From: Ruminococcus sp.
GTDB taxonomy: Bacteria; Bacillota; Clostridia; Oscillospirales; Ruminococcaceae
NCBI GenBank assembly: GCA_014799765.1
Contig: JAAVHK010000015.1
Coordinates: forward strand, 1 to 14,239
Length of the DNA stretch: 14,239 nucleotides
Reading direction: 5' to 3'
A program made the translations under genes and the position numbers. A model generated the notes under the pieces. That model ran no database searches. It was not told the origin of the DNA and saw only the letters and a list, made by a program, of their open reading frames with translations. Shown piece by piece: positions 5,436 to 13,194 of this stretch. Position 1 is the first letter of the stretch. Each line of letters begins with the position of its first letter.

Positions 5436-5466
5436 AAAAACAGTCCGGAAAGAAATATCCGGACTG
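5436..5466 (-). terminator. Terminator of the tRNA-Ser gene
   Basis: CAGTCCGGA at 5441-5449 pairs with TCCGGACTG at 5458-5466 (9 bp) around an 8-base loop. On the minus strand the hairpin is followed by TTTTT (5440-5436). It lies 44 bases after the tRNA 3' end. Confidence 0.75.
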
Positions 5467-5510
5467 CTTTTCTACGAAAGAATAAAATAAAGAATGAAAA
5501 ATGAAAAAAC

Positions 5511-5601
5511 TGGCGGAGATGGTGGGATTCGAACCCACGGAACGTTTTACCGTTCAAACGATTTCGAGTCGTTCTCGTTATGACCACTTCGATACATCTC
5601 C
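5511..5601 (-). tRNA. tRNA-Ser (anticodon CGA)
   Basis: The minus strand gives the acceptor pair GGAGATG/CATCTCC, discriminator G and an encoded CCA at 5513-5511. The anticodon stem AACGA/TCGTT encloses the loop CTCGAAA, so the anticodon is CGA and it reads UCG codons. The long variable arm (ACGGTAAAACGT region) is typical of serine tRNAs. The T-arm is GTGGGTTCGAATCCCAC. The length is 91 bases with CCA. Confidence 0.95.
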
Positions 5602-5616
5602 GTATTTCACTGTATC

Positions 5617-5645
5617 ATTATATCACATACGGAAATAAAAATCAA
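5617..5645 (-). promoter_or_regulatory. Promoter of tRNA-Ser
   Basis: On the minus strand, TTGATT (5645-5640) and TATAAT (5622-5617) are separated by 17 bases. The start should fall near 5610, a few bases before the mature tRNA 5' end at 5601. Confidence 0.7.
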
Positions 5646-5693
5646 GTCTTTACGAAAAAAATATTATTTTTATGGTAATTTCACATATTTTAC

Positions 5694-5722
5694 TGGACTT
5701 TTCCGTAATAATATGTTATAAT
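5694..5722 (+). promoter_or_regulatory. Promoter of the beta-CASP nuclease gene
   Basis: TGGACT at 5694-5699 and TATAAT at 5717-5722 are 17 bases apart. The start lies near 5729, leaving a leader of about 24 bases with the strong AAGGAGG site. Confidence 0.6.
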
Positions 5723-5752
5723 TGTTATAGTAAATAAAAAGGAGGTTTTTCC

Positions 5753-7345
5753 ATGAAAATGATTTTTATAGGAGCTAATCACGAAGTAACCGGAAGCTGT
5801 ACATATCTTGAGGCTTGCGGGAAAAAATTTCTTGTGGATTTCGGTATGGAGCAGGGTGAGGATTCCTTTGAAAATGCACAGATACCTGTTGCACCGTCAG
5901 ATATAGATTTTGTGCTTCTCACACACGCACATATTGACCACTCCGGAATGTTACCGCTACTGTATGCAGGCGGATTCAATGGCGAGATACATTCCACGAA
6001 AGCCACAGCGAACCTGTGTTCTGTAATGCTCCGTGATTCCGCACACATACAGGAGTTCGAGGCAGAATGGAAAAACCGTAAAGCCCGTCGGCGTGGTGAC
6101 GAAGAATACGAACCGCTTTACACTATGGAAGAAGCCATAGGAGCATCAGAATTATTTGTATCACACTTATATGATACCCCTGTTCAGATATGCGACGGTA
6201 TAACAGTTACATTCCGTGATGCCGGTCATCTGTTAGGTTCGGCGAGCGTTATTATTGACCTCACGGAAGACGGTGTTTCAAGACGTATAGTTTTTTCCGG
6301 CGATATAGGAAATATAAATCAACCGCTTATCCGTGACCCGCAGTATATAGAAAATGCAGATTACGTCATAATGGAATCTACATACGGAAGCAGAATACAT
6401 GACAGACCTGCCGACTACGTCACGGCACTGGCGGAAGTTCTTCAGAGAACTTTCGATAAGGGCGGAAGTGTTATAATACCGTCTTTTGCGGTGGGACGTA
6501 CTCAGGAAATGTTATACTTCATACGTCAGATAAAAGCCGGTAATATGATTACCGGTCATGCGGATTTTCCGGTATATGTGGACAGTCCGCTTGCCAATGA
6601 GGCTACTGATATTTTCATTAATAACCGTGAAAGCTGTTACGACGAGGAAGCCCTTTCCTATGTCCGCCGTGGGATAAATCCTATTGCTTTCGACGGTCTT
6701 ATACGCACCGTTACAAGCGACGATTCAAGGGCTATCAACGACGATATCAGACCGAAAGTAATTATTTCCGCAAGCGGTATGTGTGAAGCCGGACGTATAA
6801 AACATCATCTCAAACACAATCTCTGGAAATCCGAAAATACTATATTGTTTGTCGGCTATCAGGCAATAAATACACTCGGCAGAAGCCTTGTAGACGGTGC
6901 AAAAAAAGTAAAGCTTTTCGGTGAAACGGTTACAGTTTCCGCAAAAATTCAACAGCTTGCCGGTGTAAGCGGTCATGCGGATTCAGACGGGCTTATGAAA
7001 TGGGCAGAATCAATTTCAGGTGTACGGAAATTCTTCATAAATCATGGTGATTCAAAATCCTCGGAAATATTCGCACAGAAACTCCGTGACGAACTCGGTG
7101 CAGATGTTTACGTACCTTACAGCAGTGCGGAATTTGATATAACCAACGGCATAGTCACTGTAGATGCTGAACCCCGTCCTGTACCGAAAAAACCGCACGC
7201 CAATGAAAATGTATTCTATAATAACCTGCTCATGTCGTCGGAAAGATTGTACAGACTTATTCAGAACTCTCAGGGACGTACCAATGCTGATATGCGTAAA
7301 CTTACTGACGCTATAAACCGTCTGTGTGACGACTGGAAGTTATGA
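5753..7345 (+). CDS. Beta-CASP metallo-beta-lactamase-fold RNA-processing nuclease
   Basis: This is a 530-residue cytoplasmic protein of the CPSF/Ysh1-like group of metallo-beta-lactamase hydrolases, expected to cut or trim RNA. The zinc-binding motifs are all present: HAHIDH at residues 58-63, DAGH at 156-159 and FSGD at 181-184. The beta-CASP marks follow: motif A with Glu208 (ESTYGSR), the region SGMCEAGRIKHH at 341-352 with motif B His351/352, and motif C SGHAD at 406-410. It has no N-terminal KH domain as in archaeal CPSF relatives, and it lacks the RNase J-type C-terminal domain. After about 465 it carries a helical tail. AAGGAGG lies 7 bases before the ATG. It is monocistronic with its own promoter. 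The last Leu codon, TTA, is on the other strand the stop codon of the convergent CotH gene. The exact substrate is unknown. Confidence 0.92.
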   Translation: MKMIFIGANHEVTGSCTYLEACGKKFLVDFGMEQGEDSFENAQIPVAPSDIDFVLLTHAHIDHSGMLPLLYAGGFNGEIHSTKATANLCSVMLRDSAHIQEFEAEWKNRKARRRGDEEYEPLYTMEEAIGASELFVSHLYDTPVQICDGITVTFRDAGHLLGSASVIIDLTEDGVSRRIVFSGDIGNINQPLIRDPQYIENADYVIMESTYGSRIHDRPADYVTALAEVLQRTFDKGGSVIIPSFAVGRTQEMLYFIRQIKAGNMITGHADFPVYVDSPLANEATDIFINNRESCYDEEALSYVRRGINPIAFDGLIRTVTSDDSRAINDDIRPKVIISASGMCEAGRIKHHLKHNLWKSENTILFVGYQAINTLGRSLVDGAKKVKLFGETVTVSAKIQQLAGVSGHADSDGLMKWAESISGVRKFFINHGDSKSSEIFAQKLRDELGADVYVPYSSAEFDITNGIVTVDAEPRPVPKKPHANENVFYNNLLMSSERLYRLIQNSQGRTNADMRKLTDAINRLCDDWKL

Positions 7346-9742
7346 TTTCTTATAGACCGCCTGTACAGTAATATTATCATCGGGGGAAATTTCTATGACA
7401 GAAGATTTTATTTCAGTCTCCGAAAGTTTCGTACCGGTAACAACCCACTTTTCAAACTTATAGTTTTTTGACGGTATGGCTTCAAGAGTTATTTTAAAGT
7501 CGGAAAAATATTGTCCTGACCAGTCTTTACCGGAAATATCCGGAGTAATTGTATTCAGTTTTATACTTCCCTGCCTGCTCTGTTTCAACGTGACGTTCTT
7601 CAGACTTCCGTTAATTCCGGCGGTACGTTTAAGACCGTCTGTGGCGTATGGAAAACGATCCTGATAAAATTCTTTTATGGTATTCATTTCAGTGTCGAAT
7701 CTGTATACATCTTCGGATATTTTAAATTTACTGGCATAGAATCTCTCACAGGTATCAAGAATCTGCTGACGGTATTTTCCCCTGTACTCTTCAATTACGG
7801 CGTCTGTCCTGTCCGGACTGAAATTATAATTTGCCAGATCCATGAAAGTATTTACGAATTTTTCCTTAAACTCCTGATTTTTAAGAAGTTTTATAAGTAT
7901 ACGGCTTACGTTGTAATTATATCCGGCTATCCGTGAAAAAGTATCTGCTTTATATGAAGTATCATTATTTTTGAAAAGTCCTGTTGTGAAATCAGTATCG
8001 AAAAGAAACATACGCCATTTACCGTCAGCATATGGATTGGACTTTTCAACCTTATCCGAACGCCATACCGCAAAATTATTCCATGGCCAGTCGCCGTTGC
8101 ACCAGTAAATCTGTACCGCAAAATATTCTATGAAACTTTCTATATCAACTTCGTTACAGAAATTCACGTAATTTTCTTCAACGGTCATATCGGCACGCAC
8201 GTATTCTGACAGTAAACTATTCCAGTCTTTGTAATCCTGTTCCGTACCCTCTTCAACTTCGTTGTTCTTTATTATTGCAACGTTCTTCTTTTTTATGCCG
8301 TAATGGTTTTTTATGAAACTGTCGTCAGTTTTTTCGGTGAGAGTATAGAAACCCCAGTATTCGCCGTCGATAAACAGTATACATTCGTTCATGGTCTGCA
8401 TGGTAAGATTTCTGTCATCTATGAGTTTATTATTTATATTGTCACGGAGATACGAATATGAAGTATCATTTCCGGCATTTCTTATTGACAGCGTATCATA
8501 AGTTTCAGCGGGTTCACCGGTGACGGCGTTTACCGCCTGCCCCTCAAAGAAATCGTATTCAAATTCCTTACAGCCGTATTCCTCACGGGCGTATATATTG
8601 AAACTTTTCTGCGGTATGGAACGTGATGTAGCACCCTTTATACGTATTCCAACATTTTCGGAAACAACTTTTTCACCGTGGTCAAAAACCTCGAAAAATG
8701 CCGGACGCTCCCATTCCCTGCCCTTCTGTGTGTAGTTGGCTTTTTTGTTCCATGCTTCTATGTTATCTGAATTATACATATCATAGTACACACCCTTGAC
8801 ATATATTCCGGTTTTGTAGTCAAAAAGGTTATCGGGGTCAGTTACTATGGAAATAACTTTCATATCCTTGTAATATGAGGAGCAGGTTTTTCCGAGAAAA
8901 TAAGTTGCCGTGACTATATCGCTTTTCCGTCCTGTTTCGTCAACGGCTACAGCACGTATTATAAAAGCCTTGTCGACGAGTTTTTTCGGTGCTGATGCTC
9001 CGTATGAACTTATATCCGTCCTTGCACTGAGGACGTTAGGCGAATCCGATTTATCATAAACTCTTATATGTGCGTTGTATTTCTGCGAACTGGTATCCGG
9101 ATTACTTCCGTCAAGGGTGTAATATACAGATGTTCCATATGGAACATTTATAGTCAGCATGAAATCCTTGTCATAGAAACCGCTTTCATGTGAGAACGTC
9201 GGCATTTCTACTGTTATTTTTTCGTTCGGGGAAATGTTGCTCTGATAGGGTGTACACTCCATGACGGTATAATTTCCGCTACCGTCCGGAAACTGTCCGT
9301 AAGATGTATCGGGTGATGTTTTCTTAAAATTAATCCGGTCAATTTCATTTCCTTTACGGTCTGAAAGAATAAGTATATTTTCCTCACGGTCTATATTGAT
9401 GTCGGCGTGATTCGGCGAACAGAAAATAACAGTTTTCTGACCTGCTCCGAGAACCGTTCCGCCTGCGAGGGTACATTTAAGAGGGTCTTCGGGGTCATCG
9501 GAAAGCCCCCACCCACTGAGGTCAACTTTATGCGTGGAACTGTTACATATTTCCACCCAGCTGTACATATTTCCGTCCGGAGCTTTATAGAAAGTATTTT
9601 CCGGACACACTTCATTTATGCTTATCCCACCGCCTGCCGAATCCGTTTCAATTGGTATGTAAATATTAATAAGCATACAGATTAAAATTATCATGATAAA
9701 TCTTTTGATTATAATCAGTCCCCCCCTTTTTCTCAACAACAT
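7340..9742 (-). CDS. Exported lamin-tail/CotH-kinase surface protein
   Basis: This is an 800-residue secreted protein. A signal peptide covers about residues 1-37 (basic start, then FIMIILICMLINIYIPI). A lamin-tail domain spans about 39-165 (SINEVCPENT, then WVEICNSSTHKVDLSGWGLSD). A chitobiase-like Ig fold spans about 180-283 (SVYYTLDGSNPD). The CotH domain covers about 292-690 (VGIRIKGATSRSIPQKSFNIY, then LFIDGEYWGFYTLTEKTDD, NGDWPWNN at 549-556 and FDTDFTTG at 581-588). An InlB/Listeria-type repeat covers about 730-800 (KFEKWVVTG). CotH proteins are atypical secreted kinases known from spore coats and cell surfaces; Asp551 and Asp582/584 are the likely catalytic acids. No dockerin or sorting signal is seen. 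The start is uncertain: the ATG at 9742 would be leaderless, while the strong G-run site at 9726-9720 points to ATT 9715 or ATA 9712. The 3' end overlaps the convergent nuclease gene by 6 bases. Confidence 0.92.
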   Translation of the reverse strand: MLLRKRGGLIIIKRFIMIILICMLINIYIPIETDSAGGGISINEVCPENTFYKAPDGNMYSWVEICNSSTHKVDLSGWGLSDDPEDPLKCTLAGGTVLGAGQKTVIFCSPNHADINIDREENILILSDRKGNEIDRINFKKTSPDTSYGQFPDGSGNYTVMECTPYQSNISPNEKITVEMPTFSHESGFYDKDFMLTINVPYGTSVYYTLDGSNPDTSSQKYNAHIRVYDKSDSPNVLSARTDISSYGASAPKKLVDKAFIIRAVAVDETGRKSDIVTATYFLGKTCSSYYKDMKVISIVTDPDNLFDYKTGIYVKGVYYDMYNSDNIEAWNKKANYTQKGREWERPAFFEVFDHGEKVVSENVGIRIKGATSRSIPQKSFNIYAREEYGCKEFEYDFFEGQAVNAVTGEPAETYDTLSIRNAGNDTSYSYLRDNINNKLIDDRNLTMQTMNECILFIDGEYWGFYTLTEKTDDSFIKNHYGIKKKNVAIIKNNEVEEGTEQDYKDWNSLLSEYVRADMTVEENYVNFCNEVDIESFIEYFAVQIYWCNGDWPWNNFAVWRSDKVEKSNPYADGKWRMFLFDTDFTTGLFKNNDTSYKADTFSRIAGYNYNVSRILIKLLKNQEFKEKFVNTFMDLANYNFSPDRTDAVIEEYRGKYRQQILDTCERFYASKFKISEDVYRFDTEMNTIKEFYQDRFPYATDGLKRTAGINGSLKNVTLKQSRQGSIKLNTITPDISGKDWSGQYFSDFKITLEAIPSKNYKFEKWVVTGTKLSETEIKSSVIEISPDDNITVQAVYKKS

Positions 9743-9749
9743 ATCCCTA

Positions 9750-9778
9750 ATTATAACATAATTCCTGTTTTTTGTAAA
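9750..9778 (-). promoter_or_regulatory. Promoter of the CotH gene
   Basis: On the minus strand, TTTACA (9778-9773) and TATAAT (9755-9750) are separated by 17 bases. The predicted start falls at 9744-9742, on or next to the first in-frame ATG, so the mRNA would have almost no leader before that codon. Confidence 0.65.
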
Positions 9779-9865
9779 GCAATTAATTTACTTAAATGAA
9801 TGCCAAAAAAATACAGTAAAAATTAGTGATTATGCATAAAAATAAAGTGAATCTGGTGAAACTGC

Positions 9866-9894
9866 TTGAAAATCCTGTACCGGTATGTTATAAT
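9866..9894 (+). promoter_or_regulatory. Promoter of the EAL-domain gene
   Basis: TTGAAA at 9866-9871 and TATAAT at 9889-9894 are 17 bases apart. It is divergent from the CotH promoter, about 90 bases away. The leader of about 45 bases holds GGGGAGGG. I saw no c-di-GMP riboswitch in this 204-base intergenic region. Confidence 0.7.
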
Positions 9895-9946
9895 ATAAGG
9901 AACTATATGGAATATTTTATCGGAAACACGGCGGGGAGGGCTGATT

Positions 9947-11596
9947 ATGGATAAAAACCGTCTTAAAAGACTTGATAGTATATTTGAAACTTTTTCTATT
10001 ATAGCTGAGGGAAGTTATATATATCTGTGCGATATGAAAACCAATTTTTCCCGATGGTCAAGAAGTGCCGTTGATTATTTCAATCTTCCTGACCGCTATA
10101 TGTATAATGCCGGTACTATATGGGAAGAATGCATCCACCCTGATGACCGTGAATCATATCGGAAAAGCATAGACAGTATATTTTCCGGCAAAGACAGCGG
10201 ACACGATATGCAGTACAGGGCAAAGGCTTCTGACGGTAATTACGTTGTGTGTACCTGTAGAGGTGCTGTTATGCGTGACGAAAACGGTGAACCCGAATAC
10301 TTCGCCGGTGCTATAAAGAATCACGGCTCTTTAAGTTACATTGATAATATAACCGGTCTCCGTAGTCTTTACGGATTTTTTGACGACATTAAAACTGTTC
10401 TCTGGAAAAAAAAGAAAGGTTCTGTAATTATTACCGGAATATCGGGTTTTTCCGTTATAAATGATATGTATGGTTATAAATCCGGAAACAAAGTCCTCCG
10501 GAATTTTGCCAACACAATACAGAAAATTTTCGCAAATTATGGTTCAGTCTACCGCATGGACGGTACTAAATTCGCTATAATAAGCAGTTCCCGTGATGAA
10601 AAACATCTTACGGAATTATATAATAAACTCCGTGAAAAAGTATCGCATAATTTTCAGTTCGATGACGAAAAAATAAGTCTCTCACTTAACGGCGGTCTCA
10701 TGGTACTGAAAGACTTCAACATTGAAAGCGAAACTATTTATTCATGTCTCAAATATATATATTACGAATCAAAAAACAGACGGCTCGGCGATATGGTCAT
10801 TTTTGAAAATATTCAGAACGGTCAGGACAGAAATTCCATTGAAACCATTAACGTTATCCGTAACAGCGTTATCGAAAACTGTAAAGGTTTTTACCTGTGC
10901 TATCAGCCTATAATGTTTGCCGATACGGAGAAGTTAAAAGGCATGGAAGCCCTGATACGTTGGAAAAATGACAAATACGGTGTTGTATCGCCGGTGCAGT
11001 TTGTGCCGGTACTGGAGCAGGATGTGTTATTTCCGGAGCTGGGCAGGTGGATTCTGAGACAGGCTATGACTGACGGTAAAAAATTCCTTGCAAAATATCC
11101 GGATTTCATAATGAATGTAAATATTTCATACGCACAGCTTGAAAAGGGCGATTTTGTTTCCGACGTTTTCAGTATACTCAAAGAAACAGGATTTCCGCCG
11201 GAAAATTTATGTCTTGAAATTACCGAAAGATGTCGCCTGCTTGATATGGAAACTCTTAACAATATGTTCCGGATTTTCAAGGAACACGGTATTAAAATAG
11301 CCCTCGATGACTTCGGGACAGGTTTTTCTTCACTCGGAATACTCCGCACACTGCCGATAGATACGGTTAAAATTGACCGTGAATTTGTCAAGGATATTGA
11401 AAAAAGCCAGTCAGACCAGAGTACAGTACAGTTTATATCCACTCTTGCAGATGCTTTTCAGGCGGAAGTATGCGTAGAGGGCGTTGAAACTGCTAATATG
11501 CGTGACTTCCTCAGGCAGTACGGAATAAAAAGTTTTCAGGGTTATTATTATTCAAAACCTGTACCGGCTGAAGAATTAATAAGTAAAAATTTTTAA
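9947..11596 (+). CDS. PAS-GGDEF(degenerate)-EAL c-di-GMP phosphodiesterase
   Basis: This is a 549-residue cytoplasmic protein with no TM segment. A PAS domain spans about residues 20-123 (WEECIHPDDRESYRKSI is the typical PAS/PAC junction), followed by a GGDEF-like domain at 131-290. There the signature site reads DGTKF at 205-209, so it should not make c-di-GMP, though it may bind nucleotide and regulate. The EAL domain at 310-545 keeps the hydrolytic motifs: EALIRW (334-339), NVNIS with Asn392, LEITER with Glu424, LDDFGTGFSSL with Asp454/455, Lys475 in VKID, EGVET (511-515) and QGYYYSKP (531-538). It is therefore probably an active phosphodiesterase converting c-di-GMP to pGpG, tuned by its PAS domain. 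The binding site GGGGAGGG is 6 bases before the ATG. The gene is followed by a terminator. Confidence 0.93.
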   Translation: MDKNRLKRLDSIFETFSIIAEGSYIYLCDMKTNFSRWSRSAVDYFNLPDRYMYNAGTIWEECIHPDDRESYRKSIDSIFSGKDSGHDMQYRAKASDGNYVVCTCRGAVMRDENGEPEYFAGAIKNHGSLSYIDNITGLRSLYGFFDDIKTVLWKKKKGSVIITGISGFSVINDMYGYKSGNKVLRNFANTIQKIFANYGSVYRMDGTKFAIISSSRDEKHLTELYNKLREKVSHNFQFDDEKISLSLNGGLMVLKDFNIESETIYSCLKYIYYESKNRRLGDMVIFENIQNGQDRNSIETINVIRNSVIENCKGFYLCYQPIMFADTEKLKGMEALIRWKNDKYGVVSPVQFVPVLEQDVLFPELGRWILRQAMTDGKKFLAKYPDFIMNVNISYAQLEKGDFVSDVFSILKETGFPPENLCLEITERCRLLDMETLNNMFRIFKEHGIKIALDDFGTGFSSLGILRTLPIDTVKIDREFVKDIEKSQSDQSTVQFISTLADAFQAEVCVEGVETANMRDFLRQYGIKSFQGYYYSKPVPAEELISKNF

Positions 11597-11601
11597 ATAT
11601 C

Positions 11602-11630
11602 AACTGCCGGAATGATTTCCGGTAGTTTTT
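11602..11630 (+). terminator. Terminator of the EAL-domain gene
   Basis: AACTGCCGGAA at 11602-11612 pairs with TTCCGGTAGTT at 11617-11627 (11 bp with one G-U) around a 4-base loop, followed by T residues. It begins 5 bases after the stop, separating the EAL gene from the receptor gene downstream. Confidence 0.8.
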
Positions 11631-11633
11631 ATA

Positions 11634-11663
11634 TTTACAGAAAATTCATAAACTCTGTATAAT
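11634..11663 (+). promoter_or_regulatory. Promoter of the receptor/binding-protein pair
   Basis: TTTACA at 11634-11639 and TATAAT at 11658-11663 are 18 bases apart. A second TATAAT at 11671-11676 is also present, but its -35 region is poor. The leader holds AAGGGGG, 6 bases before the ATG at 11708. Confidence 0.5.
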
Positions 11664-11707
11664 TATATGCTATAATATTATAGTAATTTCAGACAAGGGG
11701 GATTATT

Positions 11708-13180
11708 ATGACAAGAAACGAAAAAAGAACACACAGTCTTATGAAAATACGCAACATGAGATTTTCAATGATTATCGGTTATGCGTTCATAATCATAACG
11801 GCAATAATCGGGGTTACTCTTTTTGCCGTCCGGACAAGTGAAGATGTTCTGAAAAATAAAGTCAGTTCAATGACAACTTCGCTTGACAATCAGCTTGATA
11901 TTAACCTTAACAACTATCTTTCACGCCTTGCAAATGCCGGAACACTTGCATTTTCCATAGACGAGGCTTTCACCTATGACGCTACCGCCGACGATATGGA
12001 CGAATACGAAAGCATAAATACTGAAAAATTAATTTCTGACCAGCTTTCTAAGATATGCCTTATGGAAAATTTCCTTGATTACGGAATAGTGTACCGTAAT
12101 AACAGTACCGTCGGTAATATCTCCAAAGGTACAAAAAGTCTTTTCACAGACAATATGTTTGAAGAGTTTGAAAAAATGATTACAAATAACCGTACCCGTG
12201 ACGGCTGGTACACCGGCTATCAGGACGACTATGAACGTATTTACTATGTGAAGTACATACACGATAATGCACTTCTTGTAATATCAATATATACTTCCGA
12301 ATTATCTGATGTTATAAGAAATTCTGAAGCCGATAACGGTATGACCATACGCCTTACTGACCAGAAATACATAATTATGAACTCTACAGAAAAAAACGAA
12401 AACGGAAAAAATTTACCATATGAAATAGGTCAGCAGGTTGAGGGCAAAGACGCCTCTACAGTTTTAGGCGAAAAATATCTTACTACTGTAAATTCCTGTG
12501 ATGTAGGCTGGTATGTGGTCTGCTCCATACCCACGGAAATAATCATGAAAGAAAAAAATCAGATGCAGTTATATATTTATCTTGTGGCACTGGTTTCGGC
12601 TGTACTGGCTTTAGGTATAGGAATTTTCTTCACTTCCAGACTTACTGACCCTGCACGTATAATAGTCGCCAATTTCAACGAAGATACTCGTGATGAGGAA
12701 TACAGTTCCGTACTTACTAAAGGGGAGTTTATCGAAAAAACTGACGATATTCTTTCCGATAAAAATTCCTATGCCATGCTGATAATTGATATTGACAATT
12801 ACGGCGAAATGATTTATAATTTCGGACGTAGTTACGCTGAGGGTAATATAAGCCGTCTGGTAAACGATATTCAGCGACTTTTCCCGAAAGCTGAATGTAT
12901 AGGCAGAATAAATACAGATACTTTCGCCGTTGTTATACCTGTATCCGAAAAGGATAATATGTCAGTACATAAAACGCTTTCAAGAAAATGTTCTGAAATC
13001 TGTACTGAATACAGAAGTTCCTTACATACCGAAAGGGGTATATTTCCGCTTACCGTGAGTATAGGTGTTGCAGTTGCTCCGGATAACGCACCCACAGCAG
13101 AAAAATTATTCGACTGTGCATATATATCGCTGTTTACCGCCAAGAAAAACGGTACAGACAGTTTTGTGATTTACGACTAA
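11708..13180 (+). CDS. Membrane receptor with extracellular sensor and degenerate GGDEF
   Basis: This is a 490-residue protein. A basic start precedes TM1 at about 20-41. An extracellular region (42-285) with an amphipathic helix and alpha/beta text (DGWYTGYQDDYERIYYVKYI, then CDVGWYVVCSIP just before the membrane) fits a Cache-type sensor. TM2 lies at about 287-308, followed by 'RLTDPARIIV', like the opening of a HAMP segment. Residues 355-490 form a GGDEF-like domain: LIIDIDNYGEMIYNFG, then IGRINTDTFAVVIP where the signature is replaced by NTDTF, and SIGVAVAP with TAKKNGTDSFVIYD at the end. With the catalytic signature lost it is unlikely to make c-di-GMP and may act as a sensor or protein-interaction module. 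It lies 14 bases before a solute-binding lipoprotein gene, suggesting a shared ligand. Confidence 0.87.
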   Translation: MTRNEKRTHSLMKIRNMRFSMIIGYAFIIITAIIGVTLFAVRTSEDVLKNKVSSMTTSLDNQLDINLNNYLSRLANAGTLAFSIDEAFTYDATADDMDEYESINTEKLISDQLSKICLMENFLDYGIVYRNNSTVGNISKGTKSLFTDNMFEEFEKMITNNRTRDGWYTGYQDDYERIYYVKYIHDNALLVISIYTSELSDVIRNSEADNGMTIRLTDQKYIIMNSTEKNENGKNLPYEIGQQVEGKDASTVLGEKYLTTVNSCDVGWYVVCSIPTEIIMKEKNQMQLYIYLVALVSAVLALGIGIFFTSRLTDPARIIVANFNEDTRDEEYSSVLTKGEFIEKTDDILSDKNSYAMLIIDIDNYGEMIYNFGRSYAEGNISRLVNDIQRLFPKAECIGRINTDTFAVVIPVSEKDNMSVHKTLSRKCSEICTEYRSSLHTERGIFPLTVSIGVAVAPDNAPTAEKLFDCAYISLFTAKKNGTDSFVIYD

Positions 13181-13194
13181 AGGGGGGATTCTGA

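Noticed and set aside
5344..5538. Minus-strand frame of 64 codons upstream of smpB
   Set aside because: It covers the tRNA 3' end, the terminator and the smpB promoter, so it is a by-product of non-coding signals.
9780..9946. Possible c-di-GMP riboswitch before the signalling genes
   Set aside because: I looked for the GEMM-type conserved core in this leader and in 11597-11707 and saw none. The leaders are short and hold only promoter elements, a terminator and a binding site.
10903..11442. Minus-strand frame of 179 codons
   Set aside because: It is antisense to the EAL domain, whose catalytic motifs clearly define the coding strand. The Ser/Ile/Arg-rich text is a typical shadow.
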